18,312 nucleotides of DNA from Alphaproteobacteria bacterium (GTDB lineage: Bacteria > Pseudomonadota > Alphaproteobacteria > RS24). The DNA lies in NCBI GenBank assembly GCA_029248825.1, contig JAQWIP010000015.1:1-18312 (forward strand). The letters run 5' to 3'. Every line of letters starts with the position of its first letter. Position 1 is the stretch's first letter. Under the pieces are notes generated by a model that had not been told where the DNA came from, ran no database searches, and saw nothing but the letters and a program-made list of their open reading frames with translations. The translations under genes and the position numbers were made by a program. This document shows, one piece after another, positions 8,048 through 16,800 of the stretch.

Positions 8048-9333
8048 TATTCAGCTGCCTCCTGATGGCTCGGCCCTTGCGTTAAACGCGCTTCGATGAG
8101 CGGACGGAAATGCCGGATAAGCCCTTGCACAGGCCACGCCGCCGCATCGCCGAGCGCACAAATCGTATGTCCCTCAATTTGCTTGGTCACTTGCAGCAGC
8201 ATGTCAATTTCTTTGACCTGCGCTTCGCCAGCCGCCATGCGCTCTAACACGCGCCACATCCAGCCCGTGCCTTCGCGGCACGGCGTGCATTGGCCGCAGC
8301 TTTCGTGTTTGTAAAAATGCGAAATACGCGCAATCGCCTTAATGATGTCGGTCGATTTATCCATCACAATCACCGCCGCCGTGCCAAGACCCGACTGCAC
8401 TTCTTTTAGACTATCGAAATCCATCAACACCGTGTCGCAAATTTCTTTCGGCAAAAGCGGCACCGACGAGCCGCCCGGAATCACCGCCAGCAAATTATCC
8501 CAACCGCCGCGAACACCGCCTGCATGTTTTTCAATCAGCTCTTTTAGCGGAATGCCCATTTCTTCTTCGACATTGCACGGATTATTGACATGACCCGAAA
8601 TGCAAAACAATTTGGTGCCCGTATTGCCATCGCGACCCAGACCCGAAAACCAGCCGCCGCCCCGACGACAAATCGTCGGCGCCACGGCAATGCTTTCCAC
8701 ATTATTGACCGTGGTTGGGCAACCATAAAGCCCCATATTAGCGGGGAAAGGTGGCTTCAAACGCGGCTGACCTTTTTTGCCTTCGAGGCTTTCAATCAGC
8801 GCGGTTTCTTCGCCGCAAATATAAGCGCCCGCACCGTGGTGGACGTAAATATCGTAATCCCAACCCGAGCCAGCTGCGTTTTTTCCCAAAAGACCGGCCG
8901 CATAGGCTTCATCGACGGCGCGTTGCACGGCTTCGCGCTCGCGAATAAATTCGCCGCGCACATAAATATAACAAGCATGGGCGCCCATCGCAAAACCGGC
9001 CAGCAAACAACCTTCCAGCAATTTATGCGGCTCATGGCGCAAAATATCGCGGTCTTTGCAGGTGCCTGGCTCGGACTCATCGGCGTTGATTACCAAATAA
9101 TGCGGACGGCCATCGTTTTCTTTCGGCATGAACGACCATTTCAATCCAGTCGGGAAACCCGCCCCGCCGCGCCCGCGCAAGCCAGAGGCTTTCACTTCGT
9201 CGATAACCCAATCGCGGCCTTTTTTAATCAGCTCGCCCGTGCCGTCCCAATCGCCGCGCGCTTTCGCAGCCGTTAAGTCCGCCCCGTCGAGGCCATAAAT
9301 ATTTTTGAAAATCCGGTCTTCATCACGCAACAT
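8047..9333 (-). CDS. nuoF: NADH-quinone oxidoreductase subunit F (NADH- and FMN-binding subunit)
   Basis: The 428-residue product is the catalytic NADH dehydrogenase subunit (mitochondrial 51-kDa). It oxidises NADH at FMN and hands electrons to cluster N3. The glycine-rich nucleotide/FMN motif GLRGRGGAGFPTGLKW begins at residue 51. The second conserved block, GAGAYICGEETALIESLEG, begins at about residue 167. The [4Fe-4S] ligands are Cys346, Cys349 and Cys352 in ESCGQCTPCREG plus Cys392 in HTICALGDAAAWP. Length and ends are normal. Both borders are stop-start overlaps of one base (TAATG), at 9333 with nuoE and at 8047 with nuoG, so E, F and G are very likely translated in a coupled, stoichiometric way to form the NADH module. 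Confidence 0.98.
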   Translation of the reverse strand: MLRDEDRIFKNIYGLDGADLTAAKARGDWDGTGELIKKGRDWVIDEVKASGLRGRGGAGFPTGLKWSFMPKENDGRPHYLVINADESEPGTCKDRDILRHEPHKLLEGCLLAGFAMGAHACYIYVRGEFIREREAVQRAVDEAYAAGLLGKNAAGSGWDYDIYVHHGAGAYICGEETALIESLEGKKGQPRLKPPFPANMGLYGCPTTVNNVESIAVAPTICRRGGGWFSGLGRDGNTGTKLFCISGHVNNPCNVEEEMGIPLKELIEKHAGGVRGGWDNLLAVIPGGSSVPLLPKEICDTVLMDFDSLKEVQSGLGTAAVIVMDKSTDIIKAIARISHFYKHESCGQCTPCREGTGWMWRVLERMAAGEAQVKEIDMLLQVTKQIEGHTICALGDAAAWPVQGLIRHFRPLIEARLTQGPSHQEAAE

Positions 9334-9929
9334 TATTTGTCACCTTTCAACACAGTAAGCCCGCCTTCGGGCTCGGATCCATGGCGGCTATTTTGTGGGC
9401 CCGTCGCAACGGGCTTGCCATTGCGTAGGTCGTCGAGCAATTGCTCGAAGTTTTCCGCCGTCAAATCTTCATAAAAATCATCGTTAATTTGCACCATGGG
9501 CGCATTCACACACGCGCCCAAACACTCGACTTCGAGCCAGCTCAATTTGCCGTCCTCGGTAATATCGCCCTGCTCGCCAATCACTTTGCGGCAAACCGAT
9601 TTCAAATCATCGGCTCCGCGCAACCAGCACGGCGTTGTGCCGCACAGCTGCACAAAATGTTCGCCCACGGGCGAGAGATTAAACATCGTGTAAAAAGTCG
9701 CCACTTCCATGGCGCGAATATGCGGCATGTCCAGCATATCGGCGACATAGCGAATGGCCGGCTCGGGCAGCCAACCGGCTTGCTTTTGCGCTTGCCACAA
9801 TAGCGGAATAATCGCGCTGGCTTGGCGGCCTTGTGGAAATTTGGCAATTTGGCCTTCCGCCCAGCTTACGTTTTCATCGGTGAAAGCGAAGCTATCGGGT
9901 TGTTCGGCATGTAGGCGGCGTACACTCAT
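9333..9929 (-). CDS. nuoE: NADH-quinone oxidoreductase subunit E ([2Fe-2S] thioredoxin-like subunit)
   Basis: The 198-residue product is the 24-kDa-type subunit that holds the off-pathway [2Fe-2S] cluster N1a beside FMN. The four ligands are Cys96 and Cys101 in LCGTTPCW and Cys136 and Cys140 in ECLGACVNAPM. An N-terminal helical bundle (about residues 20-85) contains the conserved IPLLWQAQKQAGWLPEPAI and EVATFYTMF segments. The last 25 residues or so are a polar tail rich in Gly and Ser, which is variable in the family. The ATG at 9929 overlaps the nuoD stop in a 4-base ATGA, and its own stop shares a base with the nuoF start, which implies translational coupling. Confidence 0.97.
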   Translation of the reverse strand: MSVRRLHAEQPDSFAFTDENVSWAEGQIAKFPQGRQASAIIPLLWQAQKQAGWLPEPAIRYVADMLDMPHIRAMEVATFYTMFNLSPVGEHFVQLCGTTPCWLRGADDLKSVCRKVIGEQGDITEDGKLSWLEVECLGACVNAPMVQINDDFYEDLTAENFEQLLDDLRNGKPVATGPQNSRHGSEPEGGLTVLKGDK

Positions 9930-11122
9930 CGGTCAACTTCCCCAAATACAATATCCAGTGAGCCCAAAATAGCCGACACATCGGCCAGCATATGGTCGCG
10001 GCTCAAGTAATCCAGCGCGTGCAAATGGGCAAAGCCCGGCGCGCGAATTTTACAGCGATAGGGTTTGTTCGAGCCATCCGAAATCAGATAGACGCCAAAC
10101 TCGCCTTTGGGCGCTTCCACGGCTGAGTAAACTTCGCCTTGCGGCACGTGATAGCCCTCGGTGTAAAGTTTAAAATGGTGGATGAGCGCTTCCATCGATT
10201 GCTTCATCTCGCCGCGTTTGGGCGGCACAACTTTGCCATCTTGCGACGACACAGGCCCCGTCGGCATATTCGCCAAACACTGTTTCATAATGCGAATGGA
10301 CTGGCGCATTTCTTCGACGCGGCACAAATAGCGGTCGTAGCAATCGCCGTTTTTGCCCAAAGGCACCTCGAATTGCATATCATTGTAAACTTCATAGGGC
10401 TGCGAACGGCGCAAATCCCAAGCCAAGCCAGAGCCGCGCGCCATAACGCCCGACATGCCCCAATTCTGCACGTCCTCGGGCGTCACAATGCCAATATCGA
10501 CATTGCGCTGCTTGAAAATACGGCTATCGGTCAACAGGCCTTCAATGTCATCCAGCACTTTCAAGAACGGGTCGCAAAAGGCTTCAATATCGTTGAGCAG
10601 AGCTTGCGGCAAATCTTGATGCACGCCGCCCGGACGGAAATAAGCCGCATGAAGACGCGCGCCACAGGCACGTTCATAAAAAATCATCAGCTTTTCGCGT
10701 TCTTCAAAACCCCATGTGATTGGCGTCAAAGCGCCCACGTCGAGGGCTTGCGTGCAGATGTTCATAATATGGTTGAGAATGCGGCCAATCTCGCAATAGA
10801 GAACCCGAATATACTGCCCCCGAGCCGGCACGCTCACGCCCATCATGCGCTCGACGGCCAGCGCATACGCATGCTCTTGGTTCATCGGCGAGACATAATC
10901 GAGGCGGTCGAAATACGGCAGGCTTTGCAGATAGGTTTTATGCTCGATGAGCTTTTCCGTGCCGCGATGCAGCAGCCCAATATGCGGGTCAATGCGCTCG
11001 ACGCGCTCGCCATCCAAATCCATCACCAAGCGCAGCACGCCGTGCGCGGCTGGGTGTTGGGGGCCAAAGTTAATCGTAAACTTACGGTCTTCTTGAGTGT
11101 TTTGTTCGATGCTCGCCGACAT
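9926..11122 (-). CDS. nuoD: NADH-quinone oxidoreductase subunit D (quinone-binding 49-kDa subunit)
   Basis: The 398-residue product is the 49-kDa-type subunit, related to the large subunit of [NiFe] hydrogenases, which forms the hydrophilic side of the quinone site next to NuoB and NuoH. NFGPQHPAAHGVLRL contains His27, and FDRLDYVSPMN contains Tyr76. Their spacing of 49 residues equals that of the bovine quinone-head ligands His59 and Tyr108, so I assign them that role. The protein ends in DIVFGEVDR, the invariant C-terminus of the family. A strong GGAGG ribosome-binding site precedes the ATG at 11122 and lies inside the end of nuoC; the gap to nuoC is 2 bp. The separate nuoC and nuoD genes differ from the fused nuoCD of enterobacteria. 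Confidence 0.98.
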   Translation of the reverse strand: MSASIEQNTQEDRKFTINFGPQHPAAHGVLRLVMDLDGERVERIDPHIGLLHRGTEKLIEHKTYLQSLPYFDRLDYVSPMNQEHAYALAVERMMGVSVPARGQYIRVLYCEIGRILNHIMNICTQALDVGALTPITWGFEEREKLMIFYERACGARLHAAYFRPGGVHQDLPQALLNDIEAFCDPFLKVLDDIEGLLTDSRIFKQRNVDIGIVTPEDVQNWGMSGVMARGSGLAWDLRRSQPYEVYNDMQFEVPLGKNGDCYDRYLCRVEEMRQSIRIMKQCLANMPTGPVSSQDGKVVPPKRGEMKQSMEALIHHFKLYTEGYHVPQGEVYSAVEAPKGEFGVYLISDGSNKPYRCKIRAPGFAHLHALDYLSRDHMLADVSAILGSLDIVFGEVDR

Positions 11123-11124
11123 GA

Positions 11125-11760
11125 TTAACCCTCCTGCCCTTCGGTAGAGGCTTTTTCATCGCCTGGTAACACGCCCTCGGGAATTAAATTGGCCGCACGC
11201 GCGCCTTCCCATGGGCTTTCAAAATCAAAATCGCGGAACTCTTGCACCAAAGATACAGGCTCTTGGATAACCTTTTTGGCGTCATCGTCGAAGCGCACTT
11301 CGACGTGGCCACTGAGCGGGAAGTCTTTGCGCAAAGGATGGCCTTCAAAACCATAGTCGGTCAGCAGGCGGCGCAAATCAGGATGGCCTGCGAATAAAAT
11401 GCCATACATATCGAAGGCTTCGCGCTCAAACCAATCGGCCACATCAAATAGGCCGGTGGCGCTTGGCACTTGGGTTTGCTCGCCCGCTTGCAGCTTGACG
11501 CGCACGCGCTGGTTTTGCGTCATCGACAGCAGATGATAAACCACATCAAAGCGCAAAGGCCGCTCTGGATAATCGGCACCACAAAGGTCAATCAATTGGG
11601 TGAACGCGCAATCGCTATCGTCGCGCAGGAACTTCAACACGGCCTCAATATGGCCAGGGTTTACTTCCAGCGTCAGCTCGCCAAAACTTACGTAATGATT
11701 GGCCAATTTGTCGCCAAGCTGGCTTTTCAAATGCGCGATGAGGGTTTGCTGTTTCGACAT
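11125..11760 (-). CDS. nuoC: NADH-quinone oxidoreductase subunit C (30-kDa subunit)
   Basis: The 211-residue product is the cofactor-free 30-kDa subunit that supports NuoD and NuoI in the connecting module. The family signature runs from about residue 112 to 150 and includes EREAFDMYGILFAGHPDLRR and DYGFEGHPLRKDFPL. The N-terminal alpha/beta domain contains QLIDLCGADYPERPLRFDVVYHL. The C-terminal 20-25 residues are acidic and variable. The gene lies 8 bp after nuoB and 2 bp before nuoD. The ATG at 11760 is preceded by a purine-rich GGACGAGAG segment. Confidence 0.97.
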   Translation of the reverse strand: MSKQQTLIAHLKSQLGDKLANHYVSFGELTLEVNPGHIEAVLKFLRDDSDCAFTQLIDLCGADYPERPLRFDVVYHLLSMTQNQRVRVKLQAGEQTQVPSATGLFDVADWFEREAFDMYGILFAGHPDLRRLLTDYGFEGHPLRKDFPLSGHVEVRFDDDAKKVIQEPVSLVQEFRDFDFESPWEGARAANLIPEGVLPGDEKASTEGQEG

Positions 11761-11768
11761 CTCTCGTC

Positions 11769-12314
11769 CTAACGCTCAATCGTTCCGGTGCGGCGGATTT
11801 TCTTTTGCAGCATCAAAATGCCGTAAAACAAAGCCTCTGCCGTTGGGGGGCAACCCGGTACGTAAATATCGACCGGAACCACGCGGTCACAGCCGCGAAC
11901 CACCGAATATGAATAATGGTAATAGCCACCGCCATTGGCGCAAGAGCCCATGGAAATCACATAACGCGGCTCTGGCATTTGGTCGTAAACTTTGCGCAAA
12001 GCAGGTGCCATTTTATTGGTCAATGTGCCCGCGACAATCATCACATCGGATTGGCGCGGACTGGCGCGCGGCGCCACGCCATAGCGCTCAATGTCGAGGC
12101 GCGGCATTTGAATGTGCATCATCTCCACGGCGCAGCAAGCCAAGCCGAACATCATCCAATGCAAGGAGCCGGTGCGCGCCCAATTAACCAGGTCTTCTGA
12201 GGATGCCAACACAAACCCTTTGTCGGCCAATTGATCAGACACTTGTTCGTAATACGGGTCGGCCATCGGCGCTGGCAGGGTTTTCTTTAACTCGGCTACA
12301 TCGTTTTTTGACAT
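11769..12314 (-). CDS. nuoB: NADH-quinone oxidoreductase subunit B (N2 cluster subunit)
   Basis: The 181-residue product is the PSST-type subunit that carries the terminal [4Fe-4S] cluster N2, the direct donor to ubiquinone. The unusual tandem-cysteine ligand pair is present as Cys60-Cys61 in FGLACCAVEMM, with Cys125 in GSCANGGG and Cys155 in VPGCPPTAEAL. The conserved basic loop RYGVAPRASPRQSDVMIVAGT lies between them. The N-terminal 30 residues are variable in the family. The start at 12314 follows the nuoA stop by 12 bp, with a GGGGA ribosome-binding site in that gap. Confidence 0.98.
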   Translation of the reverse strand: MSKNDVAELKKTLPAPMADPYYEQVSDQLADKGFVLASSEDLVNWARTGSLHWMMFGLACCAVEMMHIQMPRLDIERYGVAPRASPRQSDVMIVAGTLTNKMAPALRKVYDQMPEPRYVISMGSCANGGGYYHYSYSVVRGCDRVVPVDIYVPGCPPTAEALFYGILMLQKKIRRTGTIER

Positions 12315-12326
12315 GTTTGCTATCCC

Positions 12327-12692
12327 CTAGTCCCAGTCCAACGCGCCTTTGCGCCACTCATAGGCAAAGCCCACGGTCAGCACAGACAAGAAGAACATCA
12401 TGGACCAAAATCCGAACAGGCCGACCTCCCCAAAGGCGACCGCCCAAGGGAATAGGAAAGCCACTTCCAGATCAAAAATAATGAACAAAATCGCGACGAG
12501 ATAGAACTTCACATCGAACTTCATACGCGCATCATCAAACGCCTCAAAGCCGCACTCATAGGGCGCGTTTTTTTCGGGGTCTGGATTATAGGGAGCGATT
12601 AACAGCGGTGCGAACAACAGGGCTGCCGTGATAACGGCCGACAGACCCATGAAGATTAAAATCGGGTAATAATTGCTCAGCAAATCATGCAT
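12327..12692 (-). CDS. nuoA: NADH-quinone oxidoreductase subunit A (first gene of the nuo operon)
   Basis: The 121-residue product is NuoA (mitochondrial ND3), with three predicted membrane helices at about residues 9-33, 62-83 and 91-111. The long first loop carries the conserved YECGFEAFDDAR region with Cys47, equivalent to the ND3 loop cysteine exposed in the deactive state of the mitochondrial enzyme. It is followed by DVKFYLVAILFIIFDLEVAF and the conserved WRKGALDW tail. It is the promoter-proximal nuo gene; about 60 nt separate its ATG from the predicted transcription start. The ribosome-binding site is weak (GGAAAG, somewhat far from the ATG). Confidence 0.97.
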   Translation of the reverse strand: MHDLLSNYYPILIFMGLSAVITAALLFAPLLIAPYNPDPEKNAPYECGFEAFDDARMKFDVKFYLVAILFIIFDLEVAFLFPWAVAFGEVGLFGFWSMMFFLSVLTVGFAYEWRKGALDWD

Positions 12693-12759
12693 GTGACGCG
12701 CTCTTTCCGTCTTTTACAGGACAAAAAATTAGAAAGGCAAACCAGCCTCTTTCGCGCGG

Positions 12760-12787
12760 AGTATAGTTGCCCTTCGTGGCTTTGCAA
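12760..12787 (-). promoter_or_regulatory. Predicted sigma70-type promoter of the nuo operon
   Basis: On the minus strand a TTGCAA -35 box (12782-12787) and a near-consensus TATACT -10 box (12760-12765) are separated by 16 bp. Transcription would start near 12753 and give a 5' leader of about 60 nt before nuoA. This is the only good promoter pattern I see in the 158 bp between the autotransporter stop and nuoA. It explains how nuo can be expressed independently of the gene inserted upstream. No operator or riboswitch fold is recognisable in the leader. Confidence 0.6.
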
Positions 12788-12850
12788 CACCAATTTGCGC
12801 GCCCTTTTGGCACATATTTCATCGGGTTTTTCTGCCCCGCCAGCAAGCCC

Positions 12851-13834
12851 TTAAAACTGCCATGTCAGCGAGGCGGCGGCTGTGGTTTTGCTGAAATCAT
12901 TATCGCTCGAAACCGCCTTCATCGAGAAGTTAAAAGTCATGCCCGCATCCATGTAGATTTCTCCCCCCAAGGAAAGCGACGTATCGGCGACATCGTCGGC
13001 CGCATCGACCACGGCATAGGCATTGCCATCCACCGTGTAATTCGCCGTTTCGCCGTCGAGCAGCGAAGACACCGAATGCGTTAGCTCGCTATAAATTCGC
13101 CACGGCAACCGCGAAAACGGATTGCGGCCTTTATAATTCAACCGCAGGCGGGCAAATTGCGCCAAGGATTGGATATCGCGCTTGGCCGTGCTGAGGTAAA
13201 CATCCTCGTCAAAACTATCTTGTTGCTCGCTGTGCAAACTGCTGCCCAGAACCACTTCGAGGTTCATCTGGTAAGGATTGCGACGCGACAATCGGCGCTT
13301 GGCACCCGCCACGCGAAAATCTGCCAATATCTCGTAAACAATATCGAGATGCGTCGCATCATAGGAAGAGCGGACATCGAAATAGCCGAGATTATTGGTG
13401 TTGGAATAAATCCGCCGCACGGTTTCATTGTCCGACACGCCCGCCATCACCATGGCCGAGCCGGAAAACGGGCCAAATGGCAAGACATCCGTAAAGCCCA
13501 AACCAACGCCTGTATAGGTGGTGTCGAAAGCATAGACATCTTTGTTCAAGTCATATTCGCTGGCGCTTTGCATCAAAATCAGCTCGGCGTCGAACAGGCC
13601 GAAAATACTCTGCTGCACGCTTTGCGCAAAACCTGCCCGTTTGCCTTCTATGGTAAAATTGCGAGCGGCGCTGCCATCATCGTCGAGCGATCCGGAAAAC
13701 CCAACGCTCTTGAGCTTTTGCGTGCGTCCCAATTCCGACATCTCGCGCCAAATATTGCGCTGCTCGCTGGCATGTTGCTGGTGGATCAATAGAGCCGATG
13801 CATAATTGCTCGTGCCAGCCGAAAAGCCCGAAGC
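12851..13834 (-). other. C-terminal translocator (autotransporter linker and beta-barrel) of the large autotransporter
   Basis: The last 327 or so codons differ in composition from the repeats. A helical, Gln/Glu/His-rich linker (ASALLIHQQHASEQRNIWRE) should sit in the barrel pore. It is followed by alternating hydrophobic strands rich in Tyr, Phe and Gly, for example near TYTGVGLGFTDVLPFGPF and NPYQMNLEVVLGSSL, and a final strand that ends in Phe. This matches the autotransporter beta-domain family, which inserts in the outer membrane and exports the passenger. Assignment is by pattern, without a profile search. Confidence 0.75.
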
Positions 13835-16800
13835 GCGCTCGGTTTCATCATCGCCGATGAAAACGCGGAAATGGTTTGGCTCAAAATCATAATAGTAACT
13901 GGCATTATCTGCAGCGGTTAGGGTCACCCGATGCTTTTGCGCATCCGTCCACGAGCTTGACCCATCGAGCGCCGAAATATCGCCCAATAGGCGCGCCCCA
14001 TCGCCGAGCGTAATCTGGCTGGCGGTGCCTTCCAAGGCCACGGCAATGGGCGAGCTGCCCGCCGCCTGAACTTTGCCGTTAAGGGTAATCGTCGAGCCTT
14101 CCCCGACCCGCATGGCGGTGCTGCCAGCCGAAGTGATGCTGCCCGTCGAGACCACGGTCGCTTGAATGCCTGTCAAATCGACGGCCAGCCCGGTGCTGCT
14201 GGTGCTTATGGTGCCCGTATTGGTGAGACGATAGGTGGGCGTGCCAACGGGTGCGCCTTGCGTCACCCGAAAGCTGACCCCGGCCGAAGAAATCGTGCCG
14301 CTATTGGTAAATTGATGCGCGCCTTCTAGCACATCTTGAAAGAACACGGCCTCTGTGCCAGAAGCCGAAATCGTGCCGCTATTGGTAAAGCGGATATTAT
14401 CGCCGCCGGTAATATGAAGCGCGTGGTCGCCGCCTGCCGAAATAGCGCCCGAATTGGTTACGCTCACATCGCCATCAAAGCCATCCATCTCGACGGCATT
14501 GGCGCCTGCGGCAGCAATCGAGCCGCTATTGCTAAACGTCAATGCCGTATTGGCGGCAACAGTGGCGAGCATGGCATTGGTGCCAGAAGACGACACCGAG
14601 CCGCTATTGGCGATTTGCAAATGGGTGGCGAAATCGGAAAAATCCAACACATGATTTGCCGTGCTAGCGGTGCCGGAAATCGTCCCGCCATTGGTGAAAT
14701 TCAGGGTCGGCGTGGTGGCGGAATTGGTGAAGACCACAACATCATCGGTGGCCGATATGATGGCGCCTGAGGCATTGTTAAACGTCAGCGCGCCGGCCCC
14801 CTCAAGCTCCACCGCCCGCGTGCCAGTCGCGCGAATGGTGCCGCTCGACAGATTGTCGAAAGTCACGGCGAAATCTTTTATATCGACCAACCGCAGCGCA
14901 TCATTGCTGACGTTGCTGGCGTCGCCGGCCAAAATGGAACCGCTATTGTCGAAATTCACTGTGCCATTGATGTCTCGCAAATAAATCGTGCTGCCATCCT
15001 CGGCGGAAATCGTGCCACTATTGTTCAGCGTCACGCTGGCGCCCGCCGAGTCAATCGTGCCGGTAATGGCGCCTGTGCCTTGCGTCGACATCGTGCCGCT
15101 ATTGGTAATTCCCAAAGTCGTTGTGACGCCCGTCACATCCAGCAATTGGGTGGCGCCATCTTCGGTGGCGGAAATTGTGCCTTGGTTGGTAAAGGCCAAA
15201 GTGGGGGCTTGCGAGCTGGTGTCGATATTGATGACGCGGTCGCGCGCCTCGATGCGCGCCGTGCCAGAGTTGTTAAAGGTCAGCGCCGAGGCGCCTTCAA
15301 TCGACACGCCATACTCGCCGCTGGCGCTAATCACCCCGGCGCCTTGGTTGGTAAAGGTCACGCTATTATTGCCAATACCCTCTAGGCGCACGCCGTAGTC
15401 GCTCTGCGTCACACTATCGCCAGCGCTTATCGTGCCGCTATTGGTTACGGTCACGGTGGAGCCAATATTGGAGAGATAAATCGCATTGCCGCCGACACTG
15501 CTAATCGTGCCGCTGGCACTATTGGTAATCGCAACCGCCACGCCCCCGGCCCCCAAGGCACCGCGAATGGCGCCTGCGGTCGACCCAACGCTGCTCGCGC
15601 CCGCCACAATAGACCCGGCATTGACAACCGTAAGACGGCTCAAAACGCCGGTCGCATCGACCGCCAAATCGCGCCCCGCCGAGAGGCTCGCCCCCTCGCT
15701 TTGGGTTAGCGTAACGTCGCGCGAACCGTTTAAGTCGAGCGCCTTATCGCGACCCGCTGAAATTGTGCCAGCATTAGTAATCGCTACCGTGTCGTTGGCG
15801 CTGTCAAAACTGCGAAGCCCGATGGCGCGGTCTGAGTCTGTGCGAATGCCCCCCGTTGCGCTATTGGTGACGTCGACATCGGCACTGGCGCTGCCGCCGC
15901 GCGAGGCGTCGATGACAAAGTTTAGCGCCAGATTGCTCTCGGCATCCGCCTGCGAATGCGTCGCTTCTATTGTGCCGCTATTGGTGATGGTCACGCTGCC
16001 TTCGGCATCGGTAAAATCGACCGTGCGATTATAGGCGCGCACGCTCCCTTCATTAATCAGGGTTAAACTGCCCGTGGCGGAAGCTGCATAAAGCGCGTTG
16101 AACGAGCCAGCCGACACGCTCGCCGAGGTGCCGCTATTGGTAATCGTCACATCGCCTGCATTGGCAAAATCGACCGTGCGGCTAACCCCAGCCGAAATAG
16201 TGCCTTCATTGGTCAAACTGGCGATGGCCGCAGACGCCGCGATAAGCGCCGTGCTGGCCGTCACCGAAATGGAGCTGCCCGCCCTATTGTTGACGGTGAC
16301 ATCCATAGCATCGGAAGCGCCCGTATCGGAAAACACCAGCGCGCTATCGCTGGTGGAAATAATGGCGCTGGAGGTGCCATTGCCATTGTTCAAAACAATC
16401 GCGCCCGAGACATCTTGCAACGATAAGACCCGACTGCTGACGCTCGACAAAGTGCCATTATTGGTAATCGTAAAGTTACCCGTGTTGCCATCGCCGCCAA
16501 TCACGCTGCGGGTCGAGGCGGTGATGCTGCCGCTATTGGTCAGGGTCAGCGCGCCGGTATAATCGGTGACATCTATCGTATCGCTGGACGCCGAGGACAC
16601 AGTGCCGGCGTTGACGAAATCAATATTGGCGGAGTTGGACAGAACAATCGCCGATTGGGTGGGCGAGGAAACAACACCGGTCGCATTATTGGTGAAGGTA
16701 AACTGCCCCACGCGGTCGGCGGTCAATAGCCCCAAGGTGCCGGAGTTGCTAACCGTTGTATTGACGTCATCATCGGCGGTATTGGGCATGCCATCGGCGT

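Noticed and set aside
7295..8065. A 256-codon plus-strand frame opposite the 5' part of nuoG
   Set aside because: Antisense to the Fe-S domains of nuoG; its composition and lack of start signals mark it as a shadow frame.
10139..11128. A 329-codon plus-strand frame opposite nuoD
   Set aside because: It covers almost exactly the nuoD gene on the other strand and has a His/Arg/Ala-rich composition typical of antisense translation of GC-biased codons.
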